Part shown: piece by piece, positions 52,734-62,636 of the stretch
Layout: every line of letters starts with the position of its first letter
Numbering within the stretch: the stretch's first letter is position 1
NCBI GenBank assembly: GCA_011050675.1
Contig: DRFI01000029.1
Location: 124,001 to 188,000 of the forward strand
DNA from: Maribacter sp.
GTDB lineage: Bacteria; Bacteroidota; Bacteroidia; Flavobacteriales; Flavobacteriaceae
DNA length: 64,000 bases
Direction of reading: 5' to 3'
The notes under the pieces: generated by a model
Databases searched by the model: none
What the model was told of the DNA's origin: nothing
What the model saw: only the letters and a program-made list of their open reading frames with translations
Position numbers and translations under genes: made by a program

Positions 52734-54407
52734 TTACTCTAAAACCTCTATTATAGGTGTACCGGTAGTACCACTTGGATAAGAAATTCCTAAAAGGGCA
52801 GAAATTGTTGGAGCAATATCTGGAATTTCCGTACGATTAATCGTAGATCCGGGCTTAATTCCTTTACCATAAAATAACAAAGGTGCATGAGTATCATAAA
52901 TTTGCGGTGAACCGTGTGTAGACCCTGTTGAATTATACGAGATAAAACCAGGCTTCAAAACTATAAGTACATCACCTGATCTCTTTTGATTATATCCATT
53001 TTGTAAAATATATGGAATTCCTCTAGTATACTCATTGTTCCACATTTGATCAGCTGTATAGACCCTATCAACTCCATCATACCCTAAGTATTCTTGCGCT
53101 ATCTCGGCTTGAACATCGGCTAAATTAAGATCTAAGTTTTTTACAATTTTATGATCTAAAAATAATTGATTATTAGAATAATTTTTAACTATATCCTCTG
53201 TTCCATAAGTGTATTTCAAAAACTCAGTAAGCCTTGCAGCATTTGCTTTATTATCTATATATCCTGCAGGTATTTTTTGATCTTTTAAATATGTAGGAAC
53301 TTCAATAGCTGCATGATCTGCAGTCAAAAATAAAGTATACTCACCCTCACCTACATTTTTATCCAACGCTTTAAACAATCGCGCTAAATCTTCATCTAAT
53401 CTTAGGTAAGTATCTTGAACCTCTTTTGAATTTACTCCGAACATATGACCTACATAATCGGTACTTGAAAAGCTAACCGTCAAAAAATCTGTAATTTGAT
53501 CCTTCCCAAGACCTTCATTCTTTAAAGCCTCTATTGCAAAATCCGCAGTCAAAGAATTTCCGTAAGGTGTTGCCTTAATAATATTGAATGCCTTTGTCTT
53601 ATCTAAAAGTTCTGCTGTGTTGTGAGGAAACGAAGTTGTTGTTTCATCCTTAAACTTACCCTCATATAAATTATTATCTGTTCCGCTCTCCTTGTAATCC
53701 TTAATATCTCTAAGAGTGTTCCATTCCTTTTTATAAGATTGTGCTTTACCAGATGAGTTAAAATCATTTACCCATTTAGGAAGCTCGTTCATATAGTATG
53801 TACTTGTAATCCATTTACCTTCATCTGCACCATGGAACCAATATGCCGCATTAGCTGTATGACCACCAGGCAAAACCGCTCCCCTATCTTTCAATGCAAC
53901 AGCAATAGTCTTTCCTTGCATTTGTGTACTTAAGCGTAACTCATCGGTTATCGTGGTAACACCCATTCTATGTGGAGACATTTTACCTGCATTTGACGTA
54001 GTACCTACAGAAGTGTAAGCATCATCACCAGCACAATACACACTCGCATCTAAATTTTTGTCATACCAGTCATTTCCAATTATACCATGTGCCGACGGGG
54101 TCGCCCCAGTGAATACAGAAGTATGCCCAGGCGCAGTACTTGTTGGTGCGTAATTAAAGTGATTGTTTTTACAATTAAAACCTTCCTCAATAAGTCTTTT
54201 GAATCCGTCGTCACCAAAACCATCATAGAAGCGAGTTAAATAGTCATATCGCATTTGATCCACTATAATACCTACTACCAATTTTGGCTTCACCCTTAAC
54301 AAGTCGTCACTTGAATTATCTTTGTTTTTCTTTTGGGCCGTTAATCCGTTAGCCATTAACAATACTCCAATAAACAATGAGGTAATAAAATATTTTTTCA
54401 TTTTCAT
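52734..54407 (-). CDS. PafA-like secreted alkaline phosphatase/phosphodiesterase
   Basis: The 557-residue protein has a signal peptide (YFITSLFIGVLLMANGLTAQ) and the metal-binding VVGIIVDQMRYDYL. The nucleophile Thr is probably in STAPGHTSVFTG, and later HIS/ASP motifs (ADHAAIEVPTYL, STHGSPQIYDTHAPLLFYG) complete the metal site. This family covers alkaline phosphatases such as PafA and NPP-type phosphodiesterases; the exact substrate is open. Two in-frame ATGs (54407 and 54401) start the gene. It is followed by murI. Confidence 0.87.
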   Translation of the reverse strand: MKMKKYFITSLFIGVLLMANGLTAQKKNKDNSSDDLLRVKPKLVVGIIVDQMRYDYLTRFYDGFGDDGFKRLIEEGFNCKNNHFNYAPTSTAPGHTSVFTGATPSAHGIIGNDWYDKNLDASVYCAGDDAYTSVGTTSNAGKMSPHRMGVTTITDELRLSTQMQGKTIAVALKDRGAVLPGGHTANAAYWFHGADEGKWITSTYYMNELPKWVNDFNSSGKAQSYKKEWNTLRDIKDYKESGTDNNLYEGKFKDETTTSFPHNTAELLDKTKAFNIIKATPYGNSLTADFAIEALKNEGLGKDQITDFLTVSFSSTDYVGHMFGVNSKEVQDTYLRLDEDLARLFKALDKNVGEGEYTLFLTADHAAIEVPTYLKDQKIPAGYIDNKANAARLTEFLKYTYGTEDIVKNYSNNQLFLDHKIVKNLDLNLADVQAEIAQEYLGYDGVDRVYTADQMWNNEYTRGIPYILQNGYNQKRSGDVLIVLKPGFISYNSTGSTHGSPQIYDTHAPLLFYGKGIKPGSTINRTEIPDIAPTISALLGISYPSGTTGTPIIEVLE

Positions 54408-54426
54408 ACTTAATAAGATTGAAACA

Positions 54427-54434
54427 CAAATGTA
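54427..54434 (-). promoter_or_regulatory. Predicted -7 element of the PafA-like gene
   Basis: Minus-strand TACATTTG matches TAnnTTTG exactly, 20 bp before the ATG. Confidence 0.5.
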
Positions 54435-54519
54435 AATAATTTACCCCTTTAAAGATAAAACTCAGGTTAAATCAAGTCCTTTATTGTTATTTTTACAATA
54501 AGAAATCTATTTTTAACGA

Positions 54520-55257
54520 ATGAACTATTTAGCATCTGTAGGAAGCTATGCAATTATGATCCGCGAGGTTTTTAAAAAACCTACGAAATGGAGAATAATG
54601 AAATCCCTAATATTCAAGGAAATAGATGAGTTGATATTTAGCTCATTGGGTATTATTATATTTATTTCCTTTTTTATAGGTGCCGTTGTAGCGATACAAA
54701 CTGCGCTTAACCTTACCAATCCCTTAATACCACGAAACCTAATTGGTTTTGCCACACGGCAGTCTGTTATACTAGAATTTGCACCTACATTCGTTTCCAT
54801 TATTATGGCTGGTAAAGTAGGCTCTTATATAACATCGAGTATTGGCACAATGAGAGTTACTGAACAAATAGACGCCTTAGAAGTTATGGGCGTTAATTCT
54901 CTTAACTATTTAGTATTTCCTAAAATAATTGCAATGCTTTTTTACCCATTTGCTATTGCAATTTCTATGTACGTTGGAATATTTGGCGGATGGATGGCAG
55001 GCGTGTTTGGAGGATTCTTAACCAGTGAAGATTTTATAACTGGACTACAATCTGATTTTGTTCCTTTTCATATTGCATATGCCTTTGTTAAAACCTTAAT
55101 TTTTGCATTCGTAATTGCAACGATACCATCTTTTCATGGTTTCTATATGCGTGGCGGAGCCTTAGAAGTAGGTAAAGCCAGTACAACAGCATTTGTTTGG
55201 ACGAGTGTTGCAATCATCATACTCAATTATATTTTAACCCAACTTTTATTAGGATAA
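54520..55257 (+). CDS. MlaE-family ABC transporter permease
   Basis: The 245-residue membrane protein matches the MlaE permease family: FFIGAVVAIQTALNL, GFATRQSVILEFAPTF, and MAGKVGSYITSSIGTMRVTE followed by QIDALEVMGV. It forms a phospholipid or hydrophobic-substrate transporter with the ATPase encoded next (1 bp overlap, TAATG). No MlaD or periplasmic binding gene is adjacent. Confidence 0.93.
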   Translation: MNYLASVGSYAIMIREVFKKPTKWRIMKSLIFKEIDELIFSSLGIIIFISFFIGAVVAIQTALNLTNPLIPRNLIGFATRQSVILEFAPTFVSIIMAGKVGSYITSSIGTMRVTEQIDALEVMGVNSLNYLVFPKIIAMLFYPFAIAISMYVGIFGGWMAGVFGGFLTSEDFITGLQSDFVPFHIAYAFVKTLIFAFVIATIPSFHGFYMRGGALEVGKASTTAFVWTSVAIIILNYILTQLLLG

Positions 55258-56024
55258 TGATAGACGTACGAGACATACATAAATCTTTTGGCGATGCTCA
55301 TATCCTTAAAGGTGTTACTACTACTTTTGAAAAAGGAAAAACCAATTTAATTATTGGACAAAGTGGCTCTGGGAAAACAGTTTTTCTAAAATGTCTATTA
55401 GGTCTTTTTGTCCCTGAAGAGGGAGGTATAGCTTATGACGGAAAATTATATTCTGATCATACCGATGATGAAAAACGTGAATTAAGACAGGAGATGGGGA
55501 TGGTCTTTCAAGGCAGTGCCCTTTTTGATAGTATGACGGTTGAAGGTAATGTAATGTTCCCTTTAGAAATGTTCACCAATCAGTCGAAATCAGAAATGAA
55601 AGACAGAGTTGATGCTGTTTTAAAGAGAGTAAACCTTATAGATGCCCATCATAAATTTCCTTCTGAGATTTCTGGAGGTATGCAAAAACGTGTTGCTATT
55701 GCACGCGCAATTGTAATGAATCCAAAATACCTTTTTTGTGATGAACCAAATTCTGGTCTTGATCCAAAAACGGCTATTCTTATAGATGACCTCATCAAAG
55801 AAATTACAGAAGAGTACAATATTACAACAGTCATAAATACACATGACATGAACTCTGTAATGCAAATTGGAGAAAAAATTATTTTTCTTAAAGATGGGTT
55901 ACTAGAATGGGAAGGAACCAAAAACGAAATTTTCAAAACCGAAAATGAAGCGGTAACTAATTTTGTGTACTCATCTGACCTGTTTAAAAAAGTGAGACAA
56001 ATGTATATTCAAGAACAAAACTAA
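55257..56024 (+). CDS. MlaF-family ABC transporter ATP-binding protein
   Basis: The 255-residue ATPase has Walker A GQSGSGKTVF, the ABC signature SGGMQKR and Walker B LFCDEPNSGLD. The open frame starts earlier, but the ATG at 55257 overlaps the MlaE stop (TAATG) and gives MIDVRDIHKSFG, the usual start. It powers the MlaE-like permease. Its 3' end overlaps the converging DUF389 gene by 4 bp. Confidence 0.93.
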   Translation: MIDVRDIHKSFGDAHILKGVTTTFEKGKTNLIIGQSGSGKTVFLKCLLGLFVPEEGGIAYDGKLYSDHTDDEKRELRQEMGMVFQGSALFDSMTVEGNVMFPLEMFTNQSKSEMKDRVDAVLKRVNLIDAHHKFPSEISGGMQKRVAIARAIVMNPKYLFCDEPNSGLDPKTAILIDDLIKEITEEYNITTVINTHDMNSVMQIGEKIIFLKDGLLEWEGTKNEIFKTENEAVTNFVYSSDLFKKVRQMYIQEQN

Positions 56025-57490
56025 TCTTTAGGCATTTCCTTTATTTGAATATTCTTATTGTTCAACCTAAGACGCAACCAATCTTGCAGTTTGTTCATAT
56101 CCTTAACCGTTTCTGCTCTTTTCGCTTCCTTTTTCCAAGTCACCTCAAATAAAGGTATACTATCAGTTTTAGTGAAATCTGTTGAAATTAAATACGCATA
56201 ACCTATGCGATCCAAATTCTCATAATTTGTTTTTGCCTCAAGACTAATCTCCTTAAAAGGAATCTGATTGGATGATATCATATTTAAACGGACCAGTTCA
56301 TTTTCTAAAATTTGAATCTTTTCATCTTTACTGGTCAGAATACTTTTCTGGGACTCATATAGTTCATTAACATATTTAAGCTCGTTTGCTTCGTCACTTT
56401 TAGAACCTTGAACAACGGCAAGCTCAGTACCTTCTAGTTGTTTAAATTCTGCCATTTGAGTTCGCCAAGTAGCAATTACATTATCAGGTATACCCTCATT
56501 ACCCATAAAAAATAATTCAATCTTAGAATTACCATCATCATTATAAATGACTTCACTAAAATCTTTTAAAAATTTACCTTCTCCAGAAAATTGGTAAGGC
56601 ACTATTTTTTCAGTAATAAAAGTTTCAGCATCTCTAGTAAACAATGATTTCTTAAAAACATTATAAAAAGTAAAACCAGCTGGTATCATAACTAAAATAG
56701 CCAATAGGGAAGCCAATCTTCCTATCAATTTTCTTCTTTGCGAATTCACATAGCGAACCATGGGGAAACGTAAAAGTTTAATAACTAAAAATGTTGCTAG
56801 AGCAATAAAAATAGTATTGATAATGAACAGGTACATTGCCCCTGTTGCATAAGACCAGTTACCAATTGCCAAACCGAAACCTACAGTACATAAAGGCGGC
56901 ATTAATGCGGTTGCAATCGCCACCCCAAAAATAACACTAGCTATAGTACCTTTTTTAGCACGAGCAATTACTAATGCCAAACCACCAAAAAATGCTATTA
57001 AAACATCTCTAATATCGGGCTCTGTTCTTGCTAGAAGCTCAGAAGACTCATCTCTAAGTGGGAAAAAACGATAGAATAAATACGCGGTTATAACACTTAG
57101 AACCACCATTACGGCAAAATTCTTCAATGACCTTTTTAACGTATCAATATCATTAATTGCCACAGACATACCTATACCTAAAATAGGACCCATAAGTGGA
57201 GAAATTAACATAGCACCAATAACAACTGCTGTAGAATTGGCATTAAGACCTATAGATGCAATAAAAATAGAACAAATCAAAATCCAAGAAGTATGTCCCT
57301 TAAAAGGAATATCAGCAATGATAGCTTCTTTAGTCGCTTGCTGATCTGTATTGGTTCTAATATCCAATAACTCAGATAGAAACTTTTTAACACTACCTAA
57401 AAGCCCTTGTAAATCTTCTTTTACTTCTTTACCACCATTACTTTCGTTACTATTCGGGGTAATATTATCTTGATTAAGATTGTTTTCCAT
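56021..57490 (-). CDS. DUF389 membrane protein
   Basis: The 489-residue protein has an N-terminal cytoplasmic tail, a DUF389 membrane core (SWILICSIFIASIGLNANST and AMLISPLMGPILGIGMSVAI, about 60-300), and a C-terminal soluble region of about 190 residues with coiled-coil character. Function of DUF389 is unknown. It is the last gene of a tight minus-strand run with manC, SprT-like, SDR and M28 peptidase, with 1-3 bp gaps or overlaps. Confidence 0.87.
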   Translation of the reverse strand: MENNLNQDNITPNSNESNGGKEVKEDLQGLLGSVKKFLSELLDIRTNTDQQATKEAIIADIPFKGHTSWILICSIFIASIGLNANSTAVVIGAMLISPLMGPILGIGMSVAINDIDTLKRSLKNFAVMVVLSVITAYLFYRFFPLRDESSELLARTEPDIRDVLIAFFGGLALVIARAKKGTIASVIFGVAIATALMPPLCTVGFGLAIGNWSYATGAMYLFIINTIFIALATFLVIKLLRFPMVRYVNSQRRKLIGRLASLLAILVMIPAGFTFYNVFKKSLFTRDAETFITEKIVPYQFSGEGKFLKDFSEVIYNDDGNSKIELFFMGNEGIPDNVIATWRTQMAEFKQLEGTELAVVQGSKSDEANELKYVNELYESQKSILTSKDEKIQILENELVRLNMISSNQIPFKEISLEAKTNYENLDRIGYAYLISTDFTKTDSIPLFEVTWKKEAKRAETVKDMNKLQDWLRLRLNNKNIQIKEMPKD

Positions 57491-57492
57491 AC

Positions 57493-58572
57493 TTAAGCGA
57501 ATTCATCACCAAAGGTGTCCTTTACCTTATTTAAAACTTGTTTTATATCCTGCTCTTTTGACTTAGGGTAGATCAAAAGCACTTCATCTTTATCAACAAT
57601 GATATAGTCTTTAAGACCATCTACAACAACAACTTTACCAGCCTTAGATCGAATCATGTTACCACTTGCGTCTTCTGCCAAAACCTTGGCATTTACTATG
57701 GCATTATCATCTTTGTCTTTATCTAGCTTATCATATAAAGAACCCCACGTACCTAAATCATTCCAATCAAAGGTTGCTTCCTTTACATAAATCGATTCTG
57801 AATTTTCTAAAATAGCATAATCGATGGAAATATTTTCAGCTTTAGGATAGTTCTCTGATATAAATTTCCTTTCATCATCTGTATTATAACACACTAAACC
57901 ATCTCTGAATAATGCATATTGTTTAGGCTGAAAATTCTGGAATGCATTTACAATGGTTTTTGCACTCCACATAAATATACCTGCGTTCCACAGAAAATTA
58001 CCTTGAGCTAAAAAATCTTTAGCCGTTTCATAATCGGGTTTCTCTCTAAATTGATTTACCTTTTTAAGCTGGGCTTTATCTGTCTTATTGTATTCTATGT
58101 AACCAAAACCAGTGTTTGGAAAAGAAGGTTTAATACCTAACGTACAAAGAACATCTTCAGTTTCACACTTTTTAAAACACGCCGTAACATCTTTTGCGAA
58201 TGCTTCTTCATCCTCTATCCAATGATCACTAGGGGCAACTATCATTACGGCATCGTCGTTCATTTTACGAATCTTCATCGCAGCATATAAAATACATGGC
58301 GCAGTATTTCTCATAGCCGGCTCAAGAACTATTTGCTCTTGCTTTACCATTGGAAGTTGCTCTAATACTAAATCGTTATAGCGTTCATTGGTAAGAATCA
58401 AAATATTCTCAGCAGGTACAAACTTATTTAATCTCTGAAATGTTTTTTGAATAAGTGTAGTGCCCGTACCCAACATATCATGAAACTGCTTAGGGTTTTC
58501 ACTTGTGCTTATAGGCCAGAATCTAGATCCTACTCCTCCTGCCATTAAAACGGCATAATAATTTTTATTCAT
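57493..58572 (-). CDS. Mannose-1-phosphate guanylyltransferase
   Basis: The 359-residue protein has the nucleotidyltransferase start LMAGGVGSRFWPIS and later VAPSDHWI, GFGYIEYNK, FREKPDYETA and NAGIFMWSA. It makes GDP-mannose for polysaccharide or glycoprotein synthesis. It lacks a fused phosphomannose isomerase domain. It is the fourth gene of the tight minus-strand run, 1 bp after SprT-like. Confidence 0.92.
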   Translation of the reverse strand: MNKNYYAVLMAGGVGSRFWPISTSENPKQFHDMLGTGTTLIQKTFQRLNKFVPAENILILTNERYNDLVLEQLPMVKQEQIVLEPAMRNTAPCILYAAMKIRKMNDDAVMIVAPSDHWIEDEEAFAKDVTACFKKCETEDVLCTLGIKPSFPNTGFGYIEYNKTDKAQLKKVNQFREKPDYETAKDFLAQGNFLWNAGIFMWSAKTIVNAFQNFQPKQYALFRDGLVCYNTDDERKFISENYPKAENISIDYAILENSESIYVKEATFDWNDLGTWGSLYDKLDKDKDDNAIVNAKVLAEDASGNMIRSKAGKVVVVDGLKDYIIVDKDEVLLIYPKSKEQDIKQVLNKVKDTFGDEFA

Positions 58573-58573
58573 G

Positions 58574-59176
58574 TCAGCTTTTGATTAATTCTACTTCAGC
58601 ATTGGGTTGAAACAAAAACATTCTTCCTGTAGATATTTCTACACACTCATAGCGCTTCGTACGTTTATTACCTTTCTTAAATAATTTACCATTATGAATG
58701 CGAAAAACACACCCAATTGGTAATTCGTAAACGTAAATTTTATCCGATTGTTGTTCATCGAATTGTTTTAAAGCAATAGCTAACTGGGCATCTGTACCAC
58801 TGCTAGCTTTAGGGTTTTTAAAATGCCTAGCCAATAATGGTAAAAGTTGTGAAGGAAATATTTCTGGACGTATGAACGGAAGCATTAAATGCTGAAATGT
58901 CTTTTTCCACTCTATACCGTGGGGTTTTATATTACGACCATACTTCTCAAATGCTACTAAATGAGCAATCTCATGTATTAAGGTCATTAAAAATCGATAT
59001 TTGTTTAATGATGCGTTAACCGTAATTTGATGATTGCCATCTTTACGTCTTCTATAATCACCATGCCGAGTTACGCGCTCATTCACAATTTTTAAATGAA
59101 CCTGAGTACCTTTAATTAATTCAAAACAAGGGCTAACTGCCAACTCTGGTAAGTATTTAGCTAATGTCTGTTGCAT
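58574..59176 (-). CDS. SprT-like zinc-metalloprotease domain protein
   Basis: The 200-residue protein has the metalloprotease motif HEIAHLVAFEKYG (HExxH, about residue 68). A preceding RRRKDGNHQITVN and a C-terminal zinc-ribbon-like part (KRYECVEISTGRM) are visible, although the usual four-Cys ribbon is not complete. SprT-like proteases are associated with DNA-protein crosslink repair in eukaryotes (Spartan); the bacterial function is poorly known. It is the third gene of the run. Confidence 0.88.
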   Translation of the reverse strand: MQQTLAKYLPELAVSPCFELIKGTQVHLKIVNERVTRHGDYRRRKDGNHQITVNASLNKYRFLMTLIHEIAHLVAFEKYGRNIKPHGIEWKKTFQHLMLPFIRPEIFPSQLLPLLARHFKNPKASSGTDAQLAIALKQFDEQQSDKIYVYELPIGCVFRIHNGKLFKKGNKRTKRYECVEISTGRMFLFQPNAEVELIKS

Positions 59177-59179
59177 TTT

Positions 59180-59860
59180 TTATGGAGTACTGCTACTTAC
59201 TTGTAGTATTTTACCATTGTACAACTTTTGTCCCTTCAAGGCGAAATCCATTATGTATTCTGCCATCTCTATAGCACTTACAGGTGCTTTATAACCTGGA
59301 AATGCTTCTTCCAACATTTCCGTCTGTACTGCGCCCAACGCCAATGCATTGAAGGTAGGACCTGTTTCTTTAAATTCTTCAGCTAATAATTCGGTTAACG
59401 TAAGAACAGCTCCCTTACTAGAACTATATGCCGAAAGCCCAGGAAACTTAGCACTACCCTGAATACCGCCCATGGAGCTTATAGTTAGTACGTGCCCTCC
59501 TTTATTCATAAAAGGTACAACCAACTTAGTCATAGACGCTACACCAAAAACATTCACCTCATAGACAGCCTTAAATTCTTGGTCTGTTAGCTCAAGAAAG
59601 GGCTTGTTGATTAATTTACCCGCATTATTTATTAGTGCAGAAACAGTACAATCATTTTCCTTTAAAAAATGAGACAACCTATCTTGATCTTCTTTTGATG
59701 ATACATCAAAAGGAAATGCTTCTATATTCTTGTGATTGAGACTCTTAATTGGTTTTTCATTTCTTGAAAGAGCCAATACTTTGAAACCTGCATCTGCAAA
59801 TAATCTACTCAACTCAAAACCAATTCCTCTACTCGTTCCGGTAACAATAATATATTCCAT
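59180..59860 (-). CDS. SDR-family oxidoreductase
   Basis: The 226-residue short-chain dehydrogenase has the NAD(P) motif GTSRGIGFE, NNAG, the Ser-Tyr-Lys catalytic motif (SSMGG..., YSSSKGAVL) and QTEMLEEAF. The substrate is unknown. It overlaps the M28 peptidase gene by 1 bp and is 3 bp before SprT-like. Confidence 0.9.
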   Translation of the reverse strand: MEYIIVTGTSRGIGFELSRLFADAGFKVLALSRNEKPIKSLNHKNIEAFPFDVSSKEDQDRLSHFLKENDCTVSALINNAGKLINKPFLELTDQEFKAVYEVNVFGVASMTKLVVPFMNKGGHVLTISSMGGIQGSAKFPGLSAYSSSKGAVLTLTELLAEEFKETGPTFNALALGAVQTEMLEEAFPGYKAPVSAIEMAEYIMDFALKGQKLYNGKILQVSSSTP

Positions 59861-60909
59861 TAGTTATACTTTACTTCTTTAATAGGCGAATTAATAATAC
59901 CCGTAAGCACAGGTATAATATCATTAACAACCGTTGCCATATAATTATAATCCATCAATGAGGCTTCATCGCCAACCTTATGATACTCACCGAAATTGGT
60001 AAAATCAAAAGAACTATATGTTTGAGAAGGAACGTTGAACGCATCATGAAAAGGAGCATTATCGGAACGTCTAAACAAATTTAATTCTTTAGCCTTTGGA
60101 AGAAAACCTACTAAATTTTTATTCGCATATCTATTAGTTACCTCAGCCAAATTAGAAAGCTCATAACCTGTTAAATATAAGCTATGGTCCTTATCTACCA
60201 TAGGTACACCAACCATCTCAAAATTCAACATAGTATATAATTCAATATTCTCATTTTGAAGTTTCTCCGCTAAATGTTTTGAACCCACCAACCCTTTTTC
60301 TTCCGCTGAGAATAGTGCGAAAATTACGCTTCGCTTATTGCTTTTCAATTCACCAAAATACTTTGCAAACTCTAATACGGTAGTTGTTCCTGATGCATTG
60401 TCATTCGCTCCATTAGCAATAGTATCTCCATCATTACCGCTTATTATGCCGATATGATCATAATGCGCACCTATAATAACAATCTCATTCTTTAGTTCTG
60501 CGTCAGTACCAGGTAAAAAACCCACTATATTATATGCCGTGCCTTCACTATAGTTAGATAAAGTATCTCTGTAAGATGTAAAATATGGAACTATATTATT
60601 CTCTTCAAATACATTCTGAATAAAACCAGCAGCCTTAGATATCCCTTCACTACCAGTATCTCTACCTTGTAATTCATCGGAAGTTAAGAAGGACATAGTT
60701 GCTTCAATATCACTAGACGTGGTGTAAATACCCACACCAGTCTTTAATGTAGACATTTTACCTTCTGTTTTTTCGACAGTAGTATTAGGTACAATCTGAC
60801 CCTTTACGCCTTTTGGATTGGTAGGATTCAAAACCGTTGACTGATCAACCTTTGCTCCTCCACAGCTTAAAACTAAAAAGCTTAGAAATACTGTACATAT
60901 ATGTTTCAT
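59860..60909 (-). CDS. M28-family metallopeptidase (lipoprotein)
   Basis: The 349-residue protein has a lipoprotein signal (ICTVFLSFLVLSC), a long unstructured linker, then the M28 core: GAHYDHIG, GANDNASGTTTVLEFA, FSAEEKGLVGS and a C-terminal DNAPFH. It is a zinc aminopeptidase-type enzyme on the outer membrane or periplasmic side. It is the first gene of the tight five-gene run and is preceded by the pdhC terminator. Confidence 0.9.
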   Translation of the reverse strand: MKHICTVFLSFLVLSCGGAKVDQSTVLNPTNPKGVKGQIVPNTTVEKTEGKMSTLKTGVGIYTTSSDIEATMSFLTSDELQGRDTGSEGISKAAGFIQNVFEENNIVPYFTSYRDTLSNYSEGTAYNIVGFLPGTDAELKNEIVIIGAHYDHIGIISGNDGDTIANGANDNASGTTTVLEFAKYFGELKSNKRSVIFALFSAEEKGLVGSKHLAEKLQNENIELYTMLNFEMVGVPMVDKDHSLYLTGYELSNLAEVTNRYANKNLVGFLPKAKELNLFRRSDNAPFHDAFNVPSQTYSSFDFTNFGEYHKVGDEASLMDYNYMATVVNDIIPVLTGIINSPIKEVKYN

Positions 60910-60935
60910 ATTAAAATCAAATTTAAAATCTAAAG

Positions 60936-60968
60936 ATAAAAAAAAGCATCCCGTTGAAAGGATGCTTT
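60936..60968 (-). terminator. Terminator after the E2 gene
   Basis: AAAGCATCC/GGATGCTTT with an 8-nt loop, and a T-run on the minus strand, 27 bp after the E2 stop. Confidence 0.85.
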
Positions 60969-60994
60969 AACAATTCTATTTTAAAACCAATTTT

Positions 60995-62632
60995 CTATGC
61001 TAACATAGTAACCGGGTTTTCAACAAAGTATCTCAACGTCTGCAGGAATTGAGCCCCTACAGCACCATCTACAGTTCTATGATCACAGGCAAGTGTTAAC
61101 TTCATAGTGTTACCAACTACAATTTCACCGTTTTTAACAACAGGCTTTTCAACAATTGCTCCTACAGATAAAATAGCTGAATTAGGTTGATTGATAATAC
61201 TTGTGAATTCAAGTATACCGAACATACCTAAATTTGAAACCGTAAACGTGCTACCTTCCATTTCCGAAGGTGCTATTTTTTTGTTCCTAGCTTTACCTGC
61301 CAAGTCTTTAACTGCACTGCCGATCTGCGTTAAACCTAGTAAATCTGCATGTTTTACTACGGGCACAACTAAACCTTCGTCAACAGCTACAGCAACACCC
61401 ATATGAATATGTTTATGATGTTTTGTGGTATCTCCGTTCCAAGATGTATTTACCTGAGGATGTTTTCTAAGTGCCATAGCACAAGCTTTCAACACCATAT
61501 CATTAAATGATACTTTAGTATCTGGCAAGCTATTAATTTGAGCACGAGATGCTTTTGCATTATCCATGTCCACTTCTATTGTAAGGTAGAAATGTGGTGC
61601 ATTAAATTTAGAATTACCCAATGCCTTGGCTATAGCCTTACGCATATTAGAATTCTTAACTTCTTCCGTCCCTTCTTTGCCAGATGGCAAAGCCATAGAA
61701 ACTGGTTGTGAAGCAATTGCATTTTCAGTTTTTACACCTGAAGCTGTAACTGGTGCCGGACTTGCACTCGGAGTATAATTCTCTATATCCTTTTTAATAA
61801 TTCTACCGTTATCGCCAGAGCCTGAAACTTTAGCTAAATCAATACCTTTATCAGCTGCTATTTTCTTAGCCAAAGGAGATACAAAGATTCGTTCTCCATC
61901 AGCAACCGATTTTGAAACTTCCTTATTATCAGATATAACAGCAGATTTTTCTTCTTCCTTTTCAGTATTACTTGATGCACTATTCTTAGCTCCACGAGAT
62001 TTGTTACTTAAAACAGCATCTATATCTGTACCTTCTGGACCTATAACTGCTAAAACTGCATCTACAGGAGAAGATTCACCTTCCTGTATTCCAATATACA
62101 ACAACTTACCATTGTAGAAAGACTCAAACTCCATAGTAGCCTTGTCGGTTTCAATCTCGGCAAGTATATCTCCTTCTTCTACATCATCACCAACTTTCTT
62201 CAACCAACTAGCCACAGTACCTTCTTCCATGGTGTCACTTAAACGAGGCATCTTAATTACTTCAACACCTTCTGGAATTTCATCAACTTCCTCTGACTCT
62301 TCTATAGAATCCTCGGCAACAACTTCTTTCTCAGAAGATTCTTCTTCTGAAACAGATGAACTACCTCCACCTAACAATCCAGAAATATCCTCACCTTCAT
62401 CACCTATAATTGCCAACAAACTATCAACAGGAGCTGTATCACCTTCTGGGATACCTATATACAATAGGGTTCCTTCATTAAATGATTCGAACTCCATCGT
62501 TGCCTTATCAGTTTCGATTTCAGCTAGTATATCTCCTTCTTCAATTTTATCTCCAACGCTTTTTAACCATTTAGCTACGGTACCCTCTTCCATGGTATCG
62601 CTTAAACGGGGCATATTTACTACTATAGCCAT
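60995..62632 (-). CDS. pdhC: Pyruvate dehydrogenase E2 (dihydrolipoamide acetyltransferase), two lipoyl domains
   Basis: The 545-residue protein has two lipoyl domains, each with ETDKATMEFES (lipoylated Lys near residues 44 and 168). An acidic Ser/Glu-rich linker, a peripheral subunit-binding domain (FVSPLAKKIAADKGIDLAKV, about 251-270) and the catalytic domain follow, with catalytic His in CDHRTVDGAVGAQFL near the end. It transfers acetyl groups from lipoate to CoA. It follows E1 alpha by 4 bp. Confidence 0.95.
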   Translation of the reverse strand: MAIVVNMPRLSDTMEEGTVAKWLKSVGDKIEEGDILAEIETDKATMEFESFNEGTLLYIGIPEGDTAPVDSLLAIIGDEGEDISGLLGGGSSSVSEEESSEKEVVAEDSIEESEEVDEIPEGVEVIKMPRLSDTMEEGTVASWLKKVGDDVEEGDILAEIETDKATMEFESFYNGKLLYIGIQEGESSPVDAVLAVIGPEGTDIDAVLSNKSRGAKNSASSNTEKEEEKSAVISDNKEVSKSVADGERIFVSPLAKKIAADKGIDLAKVSGSGDNGRIIKKDIENYTPSASPAPVTASGVKTENAIASQPVSMALPSGKEGTEEVKNSNMRKAIAKALGNSKFNAPHFYLTIEVDMDNAKASRAQINSLPDTKVSFNDMVLKACAMALRKHPQVNTSWNGDTTKHHKHIHMGVAVAVDEGLVVPVVKHADLLGLTQIGSAVKDLAGKARNKKIAPSEMEGSTFTVSNLGMFGILEFTSIINQPNSAILSVGAIVEKPVVKNGEIVVGNTMKLTLACDHRTVDGAVGAQFLQTLRYFVENPVTMLA

Positions 62633-62636
62633 CTAA

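Noticed and set aside
62142-62636. Long plus-strand frame opposite the lipoyl domains of E2
   Set aside because: It is the antisense shadow of a gene with biased codons; E2 on the minus strand is unambiguous.
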